Notes: generated by a model not told the origin, from the sequence alone. DNA of 64,000 bases from Hemerocallis citrina (GCA_017893485.1 JACEHZ010000366.1:1-64000), one strand, 5' to 3'; numbered from the stretch's first letter, positions 1-11,845 are shown. Numbers and translations are program-made.

Positions 1-312
1 AACTTGTGCTATTTTAATATGTGTAATATGTGTAATATGTGCAATTCATCACCAATAATACTAAAAAGGTATTCCAGTACTAGATTAATAGATTAGTAGT
101 AGTTCTCTTTTTTGTGTTATTTTATAGAATTTAAAATTTTAAAAAATAGAAAATGTCTGGGCATTGGATATCAGGCGGACGCCTGATCGGCGCCACGGCC
201 GCCTACTCAACAAGACGGGCGCCTAATCGTCTTTGACCGCCTAGATCACCGCCTATGTCAAAGGCAGTTCGTTCTCCTCCATCTGAGCGCCTAGGCGCCG
301 CCTAGGCGTCCG
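1..312. other. Non-coding edge with GCGCCTAGGCGCC-type palindromic sequence
   Basis: The first 150 bases are AT-rich with no reading frame I can support. From about 160 to 312 the sequence becomes rich in GCC and GGC and holds several small palindromes: ATCAGGCG/CGCCTGAT arms with a 2-base gap near 170, and the 10-base palindrome CGCCTAGGCG twice near 289-308. Sequence of this kind is common as a dispersed repeat in plants. It replaces the natural C-terminal end of the antisense gene that follows, so it probably marks an insertion or a rearrangement junction. No function can be assigned. Confidence 0.4.
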
Positions 313-1062
313 AGGCAACCACCATTTAGAATACTTTCCCTTCCCCTCGAACCACCTGAAGAGACATCCAAAACCATGAATCGGGTCACACCATCGGGGC
401 CTATTGCTGATTCTGCCCCATCAATCGACACTCCACTAGACGAGCTGGCCACACCACTTTGAGCGTCACCAGGGTTCCCCGGGGCCTCAGGTAAGTGCAA
501 AGCCAACTCGTGGAATGACCTCACCTTGCCACGCTCTTCACGAGAGCAAGAAGTGCTCCTAACATTGCCCCCTTCAAGGAGGCACTTCAAACGATGGTTC
601 TCCGTCTCTAGTTCAACAAGTCTCTCTTTCAGATAGTCTTCCTTCACTTTAAATTTCAAACGAGGCACACCACTTGCTCGAGTCCTCTGCGAAAATTCAA
701 AAATAGTTCTCCTAAGATGGGCTACTTCTAAACTCTTCTCGAGCACTCGGATCTCTCGGTTGTGACCGCAAACAAAGAACGGTGAATGACTTTAAGCTTC
801 GAAGACTTCCCAATAGCTGCCACACCTGGAGAATGATCTTCTACACCAATCGGGGGTACTTCTTAGAGAATCTCATCATTACGCCTCATCTCGATATGTC
901 TGTGGATCAGGGCCCTTCTCAAGCGGCCAAGCTCCACCTCTGCTCTAGAAAGCCTCTCTCCTGAACAAGAAAACCTCAGCTCCGTCACCTGAAGCTTGGA
1001 ATGGAGGCAAACTAGCTCGCGATCTCGTGAATCTTGTGCATTGTACATAGTAACCTGCTGAC
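291..1062 (-). pseudogene. Tat-element antisense ORF 2 (coiled-coil protein), first copy
   Basis: Read on the minus strand, this piece begins after a splice-acceptor-like sequence (TTTTGTCAG near 1060) and encodes a charged, heptad-like region followed by a Ser/Gly-rich tail. It is clearly related to 31462-32177: both share SIEV/SLEV followed by a hydrophobic stretch, then a KD/KE-rich helix, the motif NVRSTSC.REER, and a tail with AQSGVA.SSSG. The part from 746 to 291 stays open for 151 codons; between 1062 and 746 the frame is broken. The last residues (GGCLGRLGGA) come from the GCC-rich repeat and are not native. Function is unknown. It lies just downstream of the main antisense gene and may be its last exon or a separate ORF. 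Confidence 0.55.
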
Positions 1063-1302
1063 AAAAGAGAATAATAGATCACTCTAACAAAGACAGCCAA
1101 GTTACAGTACATGCGAAAACTCAAGAAGCTCAAGAGCCGCACAGGATACGGATAACTAAGAAAGAAAAATGTTCATTGCAGTATAAAAATACAATGAGCG
1201 GTGGCCAGTCCGATATGAGGCAAATACAAAAAAATTAAAAATTAAAAATTAAAAATTAAAAAAAAAAAACAACAACAACAACTACTAATGAAGAAAATGG
1301 AG

Positions 1303-1768
1303 TCAAGGGTCCACCTCGCTAGGCTGCACTAAAGGGGTTGCGGAATCGCCTACAACTTCCCCGCCTACCCCTGCACTACTCGCAACCACAACAAGAGGGC
1401 CCACCTCTACTTCCTCATCCTCCGCTTCATCTTCCTCCTCCCATTCTGCTTCCTCAGTAGGCGGCGGGAACAACGAGTACCCCGAGCGATCGAAACCTGG
1501 GATGCGCTCACTCACGTGATCCAAGGCCCTTGCATATGCCTTCTCCATGTTAGTAGCTAGGTACCCCACGACCTTCTTCTTTGCCTTATCCTCAACGGCA
1601 TGCACCGCAGTGTCTCTCTCTCTAACCGCGCTTTCCCTCTCGCGGGCCGCCATCTCCCTCTCCCGAAACACTTGCTCCCTCTCTGAGGCCACTAGCTCAT
1701 TCTCTTTGGCCAAGGTAGCCTCCAGCAAAGTGATTCGAGTCTCCTGGGTCTCCGTTTGAAGTGCATCA
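1303..1768 (-). pseudogene. Tat-element antisense gene, exon 3 (C-terminal coiled coil), first copy
   Basis: This is the 3' part of the antisense gene of the first Tat element, cut at 1768 by the copia LTR; the exon continues at 8156-8276 on the far side. The readable 141 codons hold a long charged helix rich in Glu, Arg and Ala, the conserved stretch NMEKAYARALDHV.ERIPGF, then an acidic tail (EEAEWEEEDEAEDEEVEV) ending in EVDP and a stop. The same order, helix then NMEKSYKRALDHV, acidic tail and VDP-stop, is found at 30689-31288 in the second element. That conservation across diverged copies supports real protein coding in the past. Confidence 0.65.
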
Positions 1769-2479
1769 TGTTAGGTTTCGATGGTAGACTCAGATCAAAT
1801 ACACATCAGAAAATTACAAAGAAATATCGAAACCTAGCTATGGATCCATGCGAAAACCATAAATCGTGTTTAAGAGTTATACCTTGAAGATGAATCTACT
1901 GTCTCCTGTTAATGTCAATCACAGCACTGTAATATTGTTGTGCCTCTACGGTATCCACACGAATGGATCAAATCAAGCTTTCCCTCACGCCGCGGAGCTA
2001 GCTGCGGGAAAGGGATGTTCCTTACGATCTCTTTCTCTCACAATTTCTGTAACGGCTAAGGTTTTCTTATGTGACACTGTTCCACAGATACGTATCATAT
2101 ATAGATACAAAAAATCAACCCTAAGAGAGCAATAAGGTTGTTGGACTCACAATCTGACCTGATTCAGATTCGTGTGTGGGCCTTTGAACTTTAGTCAACC
2201 AATTTAATCTAATTCATTGTCCAACCAATGTCAGGAGTCCAAGTCTTACTTGGATCCCCAATTAAATTCATCGTATGAACTTAAATCACAATTTTGATCC
2301 ATTCTAAGTATGTGACCATGTAGGTTCCTATTACATTGACAGTAATACTAAAATTATAATATAGTATTACAAACAGTGAGCGGTATCTAGCAATACATCA
2401 CTACTGCTCAAGTAACAGAAATGTCAGTGATTTGATATAACCTAACCTTGACCAATATTACCATGTAGTCTAGTCCCTT

Positions 2480-5400
2480 ATTGGATATTTTCCCTAAATC
2501 CCCTATAACCCATTAACCCTTTTTTTAGCCTGTAATAACCCCTACCCATTACTAACCTGTTAACATACTCCAGCCCAAACCCAATTACCCATTAAACCAC
2601 ATACCCATTAACCTTTCCCCTAAACCCGTTTCCCTTATACCCACCCGAAACCCCTTCAGCCAAACCCTAACTCTCTCATATATTTAACCCATATATCTCC
2701 ATCCCCTGTTCACCCCCTTCACCTTCCACCGCCACTCAGCCGTTCTCCATCCTCTCCCGCTGGTCCCCCTATCTGCACCTCTCCTTCCCCGTGCGTCTCA
2801 TCGACGCGCCAGCCACCTCTTCGCCCTGCTCCCGCTCTCTCCCATCACCCCAGCTCCTCCCGATCGCCACCTCCACCCTGGTATGCTTCCCCCGATCACA
2901 ACCACCTTCTACAGAGCCCCACCTCTCCGACCTCCTCTTCCTTGCTGCAACCTACAGTTCGCCGTGACCCACCTCGTCGACACCGCGACTGCACCCTCCA
3001 CCGCAGCGCAACAACACACCTGAGACAGCGACAGCCTCCCCGTGCGCCCTGCCTCCTGCTGTCTGTCGTCGCACCGCCTCGCCGCCATTGCGAACCAGTC
3101 GCCGCTAGCCAGTGCAGCCTAGGTGGTTGTTGGTTGTTGGGTTTTGATCATGTTGATTGTGGGCCGTCGATCACCCATGATCTTGATCTTCGATCTCGAC
3201 CGTCCGATCTTCTTGATCATCTTAATGATCATGTTCCCTTGGTCTTGATCATGGCCTTGGATGTGGGCCGTCTGTTCTCCTTTGATCATCATCATCTTGA
3301 TCGTCACCATCGGGGTGATCTTGGCCGTTCGATCACGATCATCATCAACTTCATCATCACCTTGATCTAGACCGTCCGATCTTTTTAATCTTGATCTTGG
3401 TCTCATCCGTGCCGATCCGTCCGATCGTTGTTTGATCATCTTGATCTTGACCATCAATCATGATCCGTCATTGGGTCGTGTTCATGATTGGTTCGTGATC
3501 CATTCGTTGTGTTTGTGTTTGTGCCCTGGGATCTATTCCCGTTATTCTTGCTCTTTGCACCATTTCCGTCGTCATCTTTTAGGCAAGTAACTTGTACTCA
3601 ATTTTCTTTGTATGATACAAGTCAAAAATACCGCTTGTAGTGTAGTTGAGTTTTGGAGACAACTCGTGTGTGATGTATGATTGATGATTTTGTCTCTATA
3701 GTGATATTTGACCATAGTTGACTCATGACACAAAATTGATATGAAACAACTTATGTTTTGTCCGTTCTTGATTTGATAATGTATGTGGAATTTTGGTGAG
3801 AATTTGAGTAATTGTTGAGATACATGTGATAGACTTGACTTGGATATGCTAATTACCCTATTTCATGATGTTTGGATACTTGGTAGACTCAATTTCATGT
3901 TTGGTTGTGTTTGGATCAAGTTTCGTTGAATCTATGTTGATTTTGGTTTTTGAGGAAAATCTGTATTTTGCCGATAATCTGTCTTGATCAGTAATTTAGA
4001 CCATATTAAGGTCAGAATCTTAATTTCAGTATAAAACATGAATTGTAGAAAAATTTGTCTGCTTTACAACCCCTCTGACCTTGATTGATTTCATTTTTGT
4101 ATGTGTGAGATATGATTGTTTTACTACAGAGGTGTAGATCTTTTCCAGATTTCGTTTCTTGATGATTTTGATGATTAAATTATTTTGATACTTGTACTAC
4201 ATATATTATTTTGATCTAGAACTTTGGTCAGTTTTTCTATACTTATCTAGGGATTGCAAAGAATTTTGGCAGATTTTATTGATGAGTTTTGTATGCCGTT
4301 CCATGCTCGTTTATAAAAATTATACTTGCTGTATTTTGCTTGCTGTTCTGTAAAGAATCGTATTTTCACCTTGATTCCTTTTACTGTATGGAAAATATTT
4401 GTGAAATATAAAAGTTAGCTTATTCTATCTATTTTCATCTTCCTTTGGCAGATTTGGATTTTGTTTCACGGTTTGCGAGATATTATAGTTTTCGTACAGC
4501 TGTGTTGGGAATTCCATATTTGCCCAACTATCGTTTCTTGATATTTTCTGATTTTTTATAACTGATCTAATTTTACTGGAAAATTATGAAACATTATATT
4601 TTAGTACTAGACGGATAGGGGAATACCCCAGATTTTTCGTGGATTTATTTAATGAGTTTTCATACTGTTTTCCTGTTCTTGAATCCAATTTTCTAATTTC
4701 TGGCTGAACGTGTTTTCTGTATTCAAATCAGTTTTGAGTTATGATTTTGTAAAATACGATATGACTTATTTATATTTTCTGGATTCGGCTGGGAGTCTAT
4801 TTTCCAGATTCTTCGACGGATCCAGATTTGCATTTATGTAGCCACGGAATTTCCTGTTTTAGTACAGTAGTGTCTTGCTGTCCTGAATTAACATTTTGCA
4901 TGATTATATTCCTTTATGCACTGTATAGCATCTGTACCTATTTATCTGTCACCCTGAACCTATTACGTAATCGTGCTAAGTTATTCTTGACCTGTTTGTG
5001 ACACATACAAACTTATTTTACATTAATAATAAAATAACTAAGTCGGGGTTTAAGGGAAAGATCGAATAGTGGATAAATCAGAAACGTGTACTCGGAAGGG
5101 AGCCCGTGTTTCCCATTTTGATTCATGTTGATACATGAACGTGCTGCTGCATGGACCTGTTGGTTCATGTACCTGTTACCTGTTGCTGTATGGACCTGTT
5201 GGTTCATGTACCTGTTACCTGTTGCTGCACGGACCTGTTTGTCGTGTACCTGTTGCTTCATGAACCTGTTGCTACATGAATCGAATGATTCGTGTACCTG
5301 TTGCTTCATGAACCTATTTCTATTCTGATCCCTGAGTACACTGCTCTCTATGGTCCACTACGAAATCTAAAAGCGAAACTGTTTGTAGTAGCAACCATGT

Positions 5401-6098
5401 AAGGTGGGTTGCATGAAGTGCTACCTAGATAGTAATCACTACAAGACTTGATACATGACACTTGATACATGATTATATGATACTTGACACTTGACACTTG
5501 ATGCTTGTTTACATGATCCTTGTTTACTGGATTCTTGATATATGCTACATGATACTTGTTCACCTTACCATGCTAGTTGTTTATTTTGATATCATGCTTA
5601 TCCCATGTTATTAGTTAGTTTTCTCCATGTACTTGTATCCTGCATTACAAGCGGCCCGTAACTTTCAATTGACGGGTACTTATTTTCTCTTTTTCTCTTC
5701 CCTGCAATTGTTAAATTGCAGATTTTGGAGAACAGGTTCCAGATGGTATTGGTGACATGAAGTACTAGTGATGGATTTTATTATTATTATTTCTTGTAGC
5801 TTGCTTGAACAATATTGTATTTTGATACTTGGATTTATTCTTGTATTTTGGCAATGTGATCCAGAATATTTGTTTTATTCAGATCATGACTATTTGAGAT
5901 TTATATATTTGGTTTCAAGTATTCTTGTTGATATTTTGGTTCATATGTGCATGTTGGTTGATACTTTTGCTTCCGACTCTGATGATTCTTGTGAATATTG
6001 TAAAGATTCTTAAACAGCTTATGGATGATGAAAATCATTCGCTGAGCTTTTGTCGCGTATCCATATTCTTTATTCTTTTTGGGAAGCGGGGCGTTACA
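2480..6098 (+). mobile_element. Nested giant LTR ending GGGGCGTTACA
   Basis: A 3.6-kb block inside the copia LTR is bounded by a perfect 5-bp duplication, CCCTT at 2475-2479 and 6099-6103; joining the two sides restores continuous LTR sequence. The right end, GGGGCGTTACA, is identical to the end of the giant LTRs at 39191 and 59735, so it is an LTR of a related family in plus orientation. The left end does not start with TG, so a few bases may be altered or lost. Inside are a TATA-like stretch near 2680, a GATC-rich zone (3140-3480), a long AT-rich part and short tandem repeats (5120-5330, 5440-5560). No internal domain or PBS is present: a solo LTR. Confidence 0.65.
5120..5560. repeat. Short tandem repeats inside the nested LTR
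   Basis: From 5120 to about 5325 the words CCTGTTGCTGCATG, GACCTGTTGG and TTCATGTACC recur at roughly 30- and 57-base spacing. From 5440 to 5560 a second run is built on ACTTGATACATGA. They give rise to spurious ORFs on both strands. Arrays at a similar place in the LTR occur in the three other giant LTRs of this window. Confidence 0.6.
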
Positions 6099-6353
6099 CC
6101 CTTTGTCTAGATATCTTAATTGAGCACAATGCATAGAGCGTGTCACCCTTATATAGTTCAATGTTTGGTTTCTTGATGTCCGAGTATACTTACTAAAACA
6201 AATGAGCTCAATATCTCATATTAACTCATTTGATCACGGCCATGCATTTTGCAATCTCACTGAATTAAGGAGCCCATAAATATCGCTCCTGTTATGTAAG
6301 AAGGACAAATCCTATCTAAGTCACTCACATCTCTCCGCATGATTTGTAGTATA

Positions 6354-7549
6354 TGTTAGGGTTATATACTGAAAGCATCACTTTTGTATTAACTTTATTT
6401 CCTTTTTTTTTTTTGAATGAGAATCATATGGGCATATGTTTGCATATTGTGTTTATTATAATATTAATGCAAGTATCTGATATTCTATAAGGTTGATAAT
6501 ATGGTGTGAGGTGACACACAGAAGATCATATTATCAGTTCCCTATGGAATATATAAATAGTTCACAACCTAGACGGACTTGGATAATCCATTAGAAAGGT
6601 TGTAGTGTATTCTGGTATTAGTCTATCTTGACTATAGGTTTACACTAGTACACTTTGTGTGTATTGAACAGGACCACTTGAGGTTGTTCTCTTTGTACTG
6701 ACTATAAAAGAGAACAAACACCTCTGTTATTATGGATGCTTATGCTCTTAATCCAGATATAATAACAGACATGTATATGCAGTGTGCATCACTTTGACTC
6801 ATAAAAGAGTGAGATTCATTATGGATCAACAACCTCTATGAATTGGGTAATAGCATTGTATGTATGATGGGCTGTTGATTGTAAAAGGAATCCATGTCCC
6901 GATACGTCGGGTTGATGATGTCCCCTTAAGGATCTCATAAGGATTGTCATGTAAACTTTGCAGGTGGATTACATCCGACATGACAAATAAAGTTGAGTGG
7001 TACTACTTAAGGATAAAAGATGTTGATCAATATAGTTGTCAGTAACTTAATTTGATCGACGGACATTCGATATCTTAACATGGGGAGCTCAATGAGCATA
7101 TAATAAAAGGAGCCCATAAATATAATTTGGGATTAGGAAGGTAGTGCAATAATAGCTCCTTAGTGGATCGAGCTATTGTTAATGGGCCTGGGTTGTGTCG
7201 GGCTGAACACGGGATACCCAGATTCGTTAGGAGACCTAACCCTAATTTCTCCTCATGGTCCCTGCCGTAGCCTTATATATATCCTCTACTTCTCTGGCCG
7301 TCATTGACAATCTGAAATATAAGATTTTTTCTCAAAACTCGTGATTCACGTAAGGAGAGAAAGAGAGGTCAGCCAAGGAGAAGAAAGGTTGGGAGATCGT
7401 CGCCCACACGACGTCCAACCCGAGGAAGGAATACGTGCAGAAGATCTTGGGGTCGTTGTCGTCTTCTTCTCATCGCAGGTATAATTCGTGAACCCTAGAT
7501 TCCGCTAAATAGGGTTAGATCACGTATTTAATCTGTTAAATTTTTAACA
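6354..7549 (+). mobile_element. Copia-type solo LTR, nested
   Basis: The block begins TGTTAGGGTTATATACTGAA, typical of a copia LTR start, and ends AATTTTTAACA at 7549, giving 1196 bp. A TATA-like stretch (CTTATATATATCC) lies near 7271, about 280 bases before the right end, as expected for an LTR promoter. The sequence on either side belongs to the surrounding minus-strand copia LTR. The flanking five bases (GTATA and ATCGA) do not match, so either the duplication has decayed or a boundary is a few bases off. No coding capacity. Confidence 0.55.
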
Positions 7550-8155
7550 ATCGATACGCACACCAATCCGTAGTCCTGGGAATCATCTCAGTTCCATCAG
7601 TATATCCAATAGTCGATTTTATAATCACGTTATTACTGGCAATGTTTGACGATATTAAAACATACAACTTCTCTTGTAGGAAACCGTAGTGACTTCAAAT
7701 CAAAGGACTACGTACACCATGGTCACTGTGAGAACCGCTTATGACACTCACGTAACAATCCATGCTCCTTCGTATGGTGGGTCAGTCCAGTACATTATTA
7801 CTCTAATATGTACCCATGTGAAGACTTGATATCTCATATACATGACCCGTGAGATATGGTCATCAATCTACGCACATACTAGTCTATATGCATTATTGTT
7901 GTCCTAATTCACAATAACACTTAACTAGAGACATTTAAGAATAGTGTTTTGATTACAACCAATAGGATCTCACAATCAAGTCATGTACTTGATATCCTAT
8001 GGTATTGAACCTACTGTTCTAAGGACTTTATTATGTTCATTTAATCACAATAAACTACACAATAAATGAAATGCCTCATATATGAAATAAATATCATGAT
8101 ACAATGTATACTAGTAATGAAAATACACAACTGGCCTCTAGGGCATACACCAACA

Positions 8156-8276
8156 CAGCAGCCTCTAACTCATTCGCGGCTTTTGACAACTCAACCTTCT
8201 CCCTATCCTGGGTTACCTTCAGCTCCCGCTCCTACTCCACCACTTGTTTCAACAAGTGACTGAAGTGACAGATGGC
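8156..8276 (-). pseudogene. Tat antisense gene, start of exon 3, first copy
   Basis: Short piece of exon 3 separated from 1303-1768 by the copia LTR. It follows a good acceptor (TTTCTCTGTAG, ending at 8277 on the minus strand) and reads AICHFSHLL, matching ATCHFGHLL at the start of exon 3 in the second element, in the same intron phase (0). After this the charged helix begins. The conserved splice site in two diverged copies is the main support. Confidence 0.6.
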
Positions 8277-8369
8277 CTACAGAGAAATAATTCAATGTTA
8301 CGAACCAGAAGACAGATGTCAGCGCTCCGCTAAAAGAAATTAAAGGAAAAGGAGATAATGAATACAAAC

Positions 8370-8808
8370 TGTCATGCTCGCCTTGGAAATCTCCAAAGCT
8401 GAGTCCCCCACGGTCCCGTGATCCACCGAAGCCCCATCCTTGGGGGTGGCTAAGTGGCGAATTGCATCCATACAACTCGCCGAATCCCCGAGGAAACCAT
8501 CGTGCCTCCTGACCTGCCAATCTGGGACAAAGATCCTCTTTAGCTCGTCAGTCAGGATTGTGTCTACCATTGCTGTAAGAGGGGGAGCCTCAAGAGCTAG
8601 ATCCACAAACAAAGTGAAGTCACCTACAGCGGCAGAAGTAACGGGGAGAGACCCCAAGTCCACCACGGGGCAGCACCTTCCGCACTCCTGGCAATCTTCG
8701 ATGGGGAAGGCTCGGTAACCGCCCTCTTCCTCTTCTTCTCGACAGGTTGCATGATACTCTAGCCAGAACGCTGGCACATGATCTCGTCGAAATCCACGTC
8801 TTCCTCTC
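8370..8808 (-). pseudogene. Tat antisense gene, exon 2, first copy
   Basis: Exon 2 of the antisense gene. On the minus strand it follows the acceptor ATTTGCAG (8809) and ends before a GT at 8369. Its diagnostic block is LKRIFVPDWQVRRHDGFLGD, then SCMDAIRHLATPKDGAS, which matches HRKLFIPNWRVKNHDGFLGD and MCMQAVKHLETPKDRAS in the second element. The upstream part is low-complexity, with a run of glutamates. Introns flanking it are short (8809-8916 and 8277-8369) and T-rich. The frame is largely open, but the gene as a whole is broken upstream. The function of this domain is not known to me. Confidence 0.65.
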
Positions 8809-8916
8809 CTGCAAATAGAAGACACAAAATGTTGCGAAAAAAATTTAATATACATAAATATACATATGTATAGACGCAAATAAGACAAAGGCAAACATAT
8901 GAAAGAAGACGCGTAC

Positions 8917-9805
8917 TATGGTTCATCGGGCTGAGACCCCCCTTGAAGAAAAACTACTCCTTTATCACTCTCCAATGAAAGGTCAGACGATCCAAAAGAG
9001 TGCCAACCATACCCTCATCCTCGGGGCTCAAAATCGGATCAACCTTCGCCCTCCTCGACACATCCTCTCTCGACATTGTGGGGATTTCCCACGGCTCGCG
9101 ACTACAGATCAAAAAATACTTATCTCTCCATACCTTGAACGAATCAAGGTTATTTAGCAGCTTTATACCCCTGCGGGCCATAAAATAGAACCGATACTCT
9201 GACCTATTCTTCTGATGGATCTTGTACAACTTGCGGAGAACGTTGAGATGACACTTGAATCCCGCCATCTATGTTCGGCATAAGTTGAATGAGACCCAAG
9301 TCATACCACCTCAAAACTTCTCTCATAAAGAGGTGGAAGGGAAGGCGGAGCCCTGCATGAAAGGTGTCGAAAGGGAAATGCACAAGTCGTGGGAAAGCGG
9401 GGAGCAAGCTCTAACTCCGAGGCTTCTCACAACAAGATCGAACTCTGCCAGGGTCTTGTAGCACTTTCTAATAACAACCAAATCCGCCTCCGTAAGCATG
9501 GAAATGACATCGTTAGCCTCTGAATGCTCACGCGACGCGTTCTCTTCTTAGAACCGCTCCATACCAAGCTCAACTCGCCTCAACTCCTCGGCAGTATACT
9601 TTCGAACGCTGCCTAGGTGCGACACAGCGATCGAGTCTCTCAAACTCCCCCATTTTCCTCTCTCTCTCTCCATGATTATCTCCACAACGACCGAAGGCGA
9701 ATCTGCTACACCGTTTCCCTTATCCACTATAGTTGAAGAGGTAGGCGGTTGCACTTCGACATGACCAGAGGGGGAGGACTCATTGCCCGAAGAAACTCTA
9801 TACAT
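8917..9805 (-). pseudogene. Tat antisense gene, exon 1 with 'putative gypsy-type transposon' domain, first copy
   Basis: Exon 1 starts with an ATG at 9805 (MYRVSSGNESSPSG, a Ser-rich disordered N-terminus as in the second copy) and runs to 8917. Recognisable blocks are AGLRLPFHLFMREVLRWY (near 9350) and KCHLNVLRKLYKIHQKNRSEYRFYF (9170-9250), which correspond to AGLRFPLHPFVLEVLQWY and the RMHKTEHRYYLSPRKG region of the second copy. This is the pattern of the plant domain catalogued as putative gypsy-type transposon (PF04195, from memory). Several frameshifts and stops separate the blocks, so this copy is dead. Confidence 0.65.
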
Positions 9806-9967
9806 CTTTAATAAAGAAAGAAAAATAAATTACCTTCGATTTTGATTTGACAGCTACGGTCGAAATTTCTCGCCGAAGATCGAAAAAATCCACAAGAGTT
9901 TCTCTAGAGCTGATTTCCACCAGTGAGTTGAAATTTTTTAAGTGAGGAAGAAGTGGGGATAAGAGGG

Positions 9968-9975
9968 GATTTATA
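9968..9975 (-). promoter_or_regulatory. TATA box of the antisense gene, first copy
   Basis: The minus strand reads TATAAATC here, 163 bases upstream of the ATG at 9805, followed by a C/T-rich stretch (CCCCTCTTATCCCCACTTC). The second element has the same arrangement: TATAAATT then CTCACTCCCCCACCCC ahead of its antisense gene. Agreement in two diverged copies makes a real polymerase II promoter likely. Confidence 0.55.
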
Positions 9976-10099
9976 AGAAGACCCTATCAGTACTTGGGCT
10001 TCCATGGTATTGAGCCACCAAAACGATGCGAAAGCTCAAAAGGCAGAGAATCGCAACGGTCGAGTAAGGCTAAATGACAAAACCCAATCACTGATCGGT

Positions 10100-11400
10100 C
10101 AATGTACTCAATGGTCATAAACCATGTGTCACATCGTCATCGTTCACCGAACGTTCACCAACGCTTGTCGCACCGTTCGAATGCTCGCCACACCGTTTGC
10201 CAGTTCGCCATATCGTTCAATAGAGCGCACCGAGCAGACTAAGAATTGAACGAAACGAGGCCAAAACTAGTGTTGACCAGTTAGTGGTAAGACATGACAT
10301 GTCGCCTCATCATCATTCGCCAAACGGTTGCCAACGCTCACAGCACCATTCAAACGCTCGCCTCACCGTTCGCCAGTTTGCCATATCGTTCGCCATAACA
10401 CGCCGAGCAGACAAAGAACCAAACGAAATGAGGCCAAAACTAGCATTGACCAGTCAACGGTCAGACACCATGTGTCGCCTCATGAACGTTTGCCAAACTT
10501 TTGCCAACGCTCGACGCAACGTTCGAACACTTGTCGCACCATTCGCCAGTTCTCCATATCGTTCGACAGAGCGCACTGAGCAGACTAAGAACTGAACGAA
10601 ACGAGGCCAAAACTAGAGTTAACCAGTCACCGGGCAGATGCCACATGTCGCCTCATCATTGTTCACAAAATGTTTGCCAATGCTCACCGCACCGTTCGAA
10701 TGCTCACCGCACCATTCGCTAGTTTTCCATATCGTTCACCAGAATGCACCGAGCAGACGAAGAACCAAACGAAACGAGTCCAAAACTAGTGTTGTCCAGT
10801 CAACGGTCGAACGCCATGTGTCACCTCGTCATCATTCGCCATCATTCGCCACATCGTTCGCCAAAGGTGCGGAGCAGACAAAGAACCGAACGAAACGAGG
10901 CTGAAACTAGCATTGACCATTCAACGGTCGAACGTCACGTGTCGCCTCGTCATCGTTCGCCATCGTTTGCCACATCATTCGCCAAAGTGCGTCGAGCAGA
11001 CGAAAAACTGAACGAAATGAGGCCAAAACTAGCATTGACCAGTCAATGGTCAGACGCCACGTGTTGCATCGTTGTCGTTCTTCAATGCTCACCGCACTGT
11101 TCGCCAGTTAGCTATATCATTCACCAGAGCACGCCGAGCAGATGAAGAACCGAATGAAATGAGGCCAAAACTAGCGTTGACCAGTAAACGGTCAGACGCC
11201 ACGTGTCGCCTCGTCATTGTTCGCCAAACATTTACCAATGCATGCCAAACGTTCGCCAACACTCTCTGCATCGTTCGCCATCGTTTGCCAATGCCCGCCG
11301 CATCGTTTGCCATCGTTCGCCAACGCTCGCCGCAGCGCACCAAGCAGACGATGAACCGAACGAAAAATGGGCGATGAAGCGTTGAGCAGTCAACGTCTAG
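10100..11400. repeat. Tandem repeat array in the Tat 3' region
   Basis: A GC-rich array with about seven copies of a unit anchored by GGCCAAAACTAG (near 10258, 10432, 10605, 10778, 10900, 11021 and 11161). Spacing is about 173 bases for the first copies and 120-140 for the later ones. Words such as CGTTCGCCA, GACCAGTCAACGGTC and ACCGAACGAAACGAGG recur many times. It lies between the antisense gene promoter and the 3' LTR, a part of Tat/Ogre elements known to hold variable tandem repeats. The open frames it produces on both strands are artefacts of the repeat. Confidence 0.8.
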
Positions 11401-11845
11401 ACGCCGTTCGATCTGCTTGATTTTCACATGCAGCGCAATCTACGCTCCAGGTGCTACCACATCATCAGGTATTTAATTAATTTTCATATTTAATTATTTA
11501 AAATTTCTGAAGAAAAAAAATTAAAATTCATTAAAAAATAATTAAAATTCTAAATTAATAATTATTATTTCGGAAAAATATTTTTAAATTCTGAAAAAAT
11601 AATAATTAATTTAAAATTTCAAAAATTAATTATAAAAATTCGAAAATGATTTCAAAATTAGGAAAAATTCAGAAAAATCACCAAAAATCTAGAAAATTCT
11701 AGAAATGATTTTGGGTATTTTATAAGTTCAGAATAACACCGTTACACCTCGAGCAAGATCCAAACATCCCTGAGAACTCTGATAAGTTCTGTAAACCATT
11801 AAAAATGGGCGAACAACTCCTCGGAGGTTGTGAAACTCAGTCTTC
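11401..11845. other. AT-rich spacer before the polypurine tract
   Basis: Strongly A/T-rich sequence between the tandem array and the 3' LTR, with many AATTAAAATT-like words and no coding frame. It is the end of the internal region of the first Tat element. I see no feature in it apart from the polypurine tract that closes it. Confidence 0.5.

Larger units (their letters stand above)
1769..8155 (-). mobile_element. Copia-type LTR (solo as far as visible) with two nested LTRs
   Basis: On the minus strand it begins TGTTGGTGTATGCCCTAGAG at 8155, a start typical of plant copia LTRs, and ends with CCTAACA at 1769. It splits an exon of the Tat antisense gene. The flanking five bases are CATCA (1764-1768) and CAGCA (8156-8160), a target duplication with one mismatch. 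Removing the inner insertions leaves about 1.56 kb (1769-2474, 6104-6353, 7550-8155). No copia gag or pol remains, so it is best explained as a solo LTR. The short ORFs in it are not conserved and are not called. Confidence 0.65.

Noticed and set aside
2942..3457. His/Asp-rich and Met/Ile/Lys-rich frames on both strands
   Set aside because: Produced by the GATC/ATCATC-rich low-complexity part of the nested LTR.
10100..11430. Series of frames of 60-133 codons on both strands
   Set aside because: All come from the tandem repeat and change frame with unit length.
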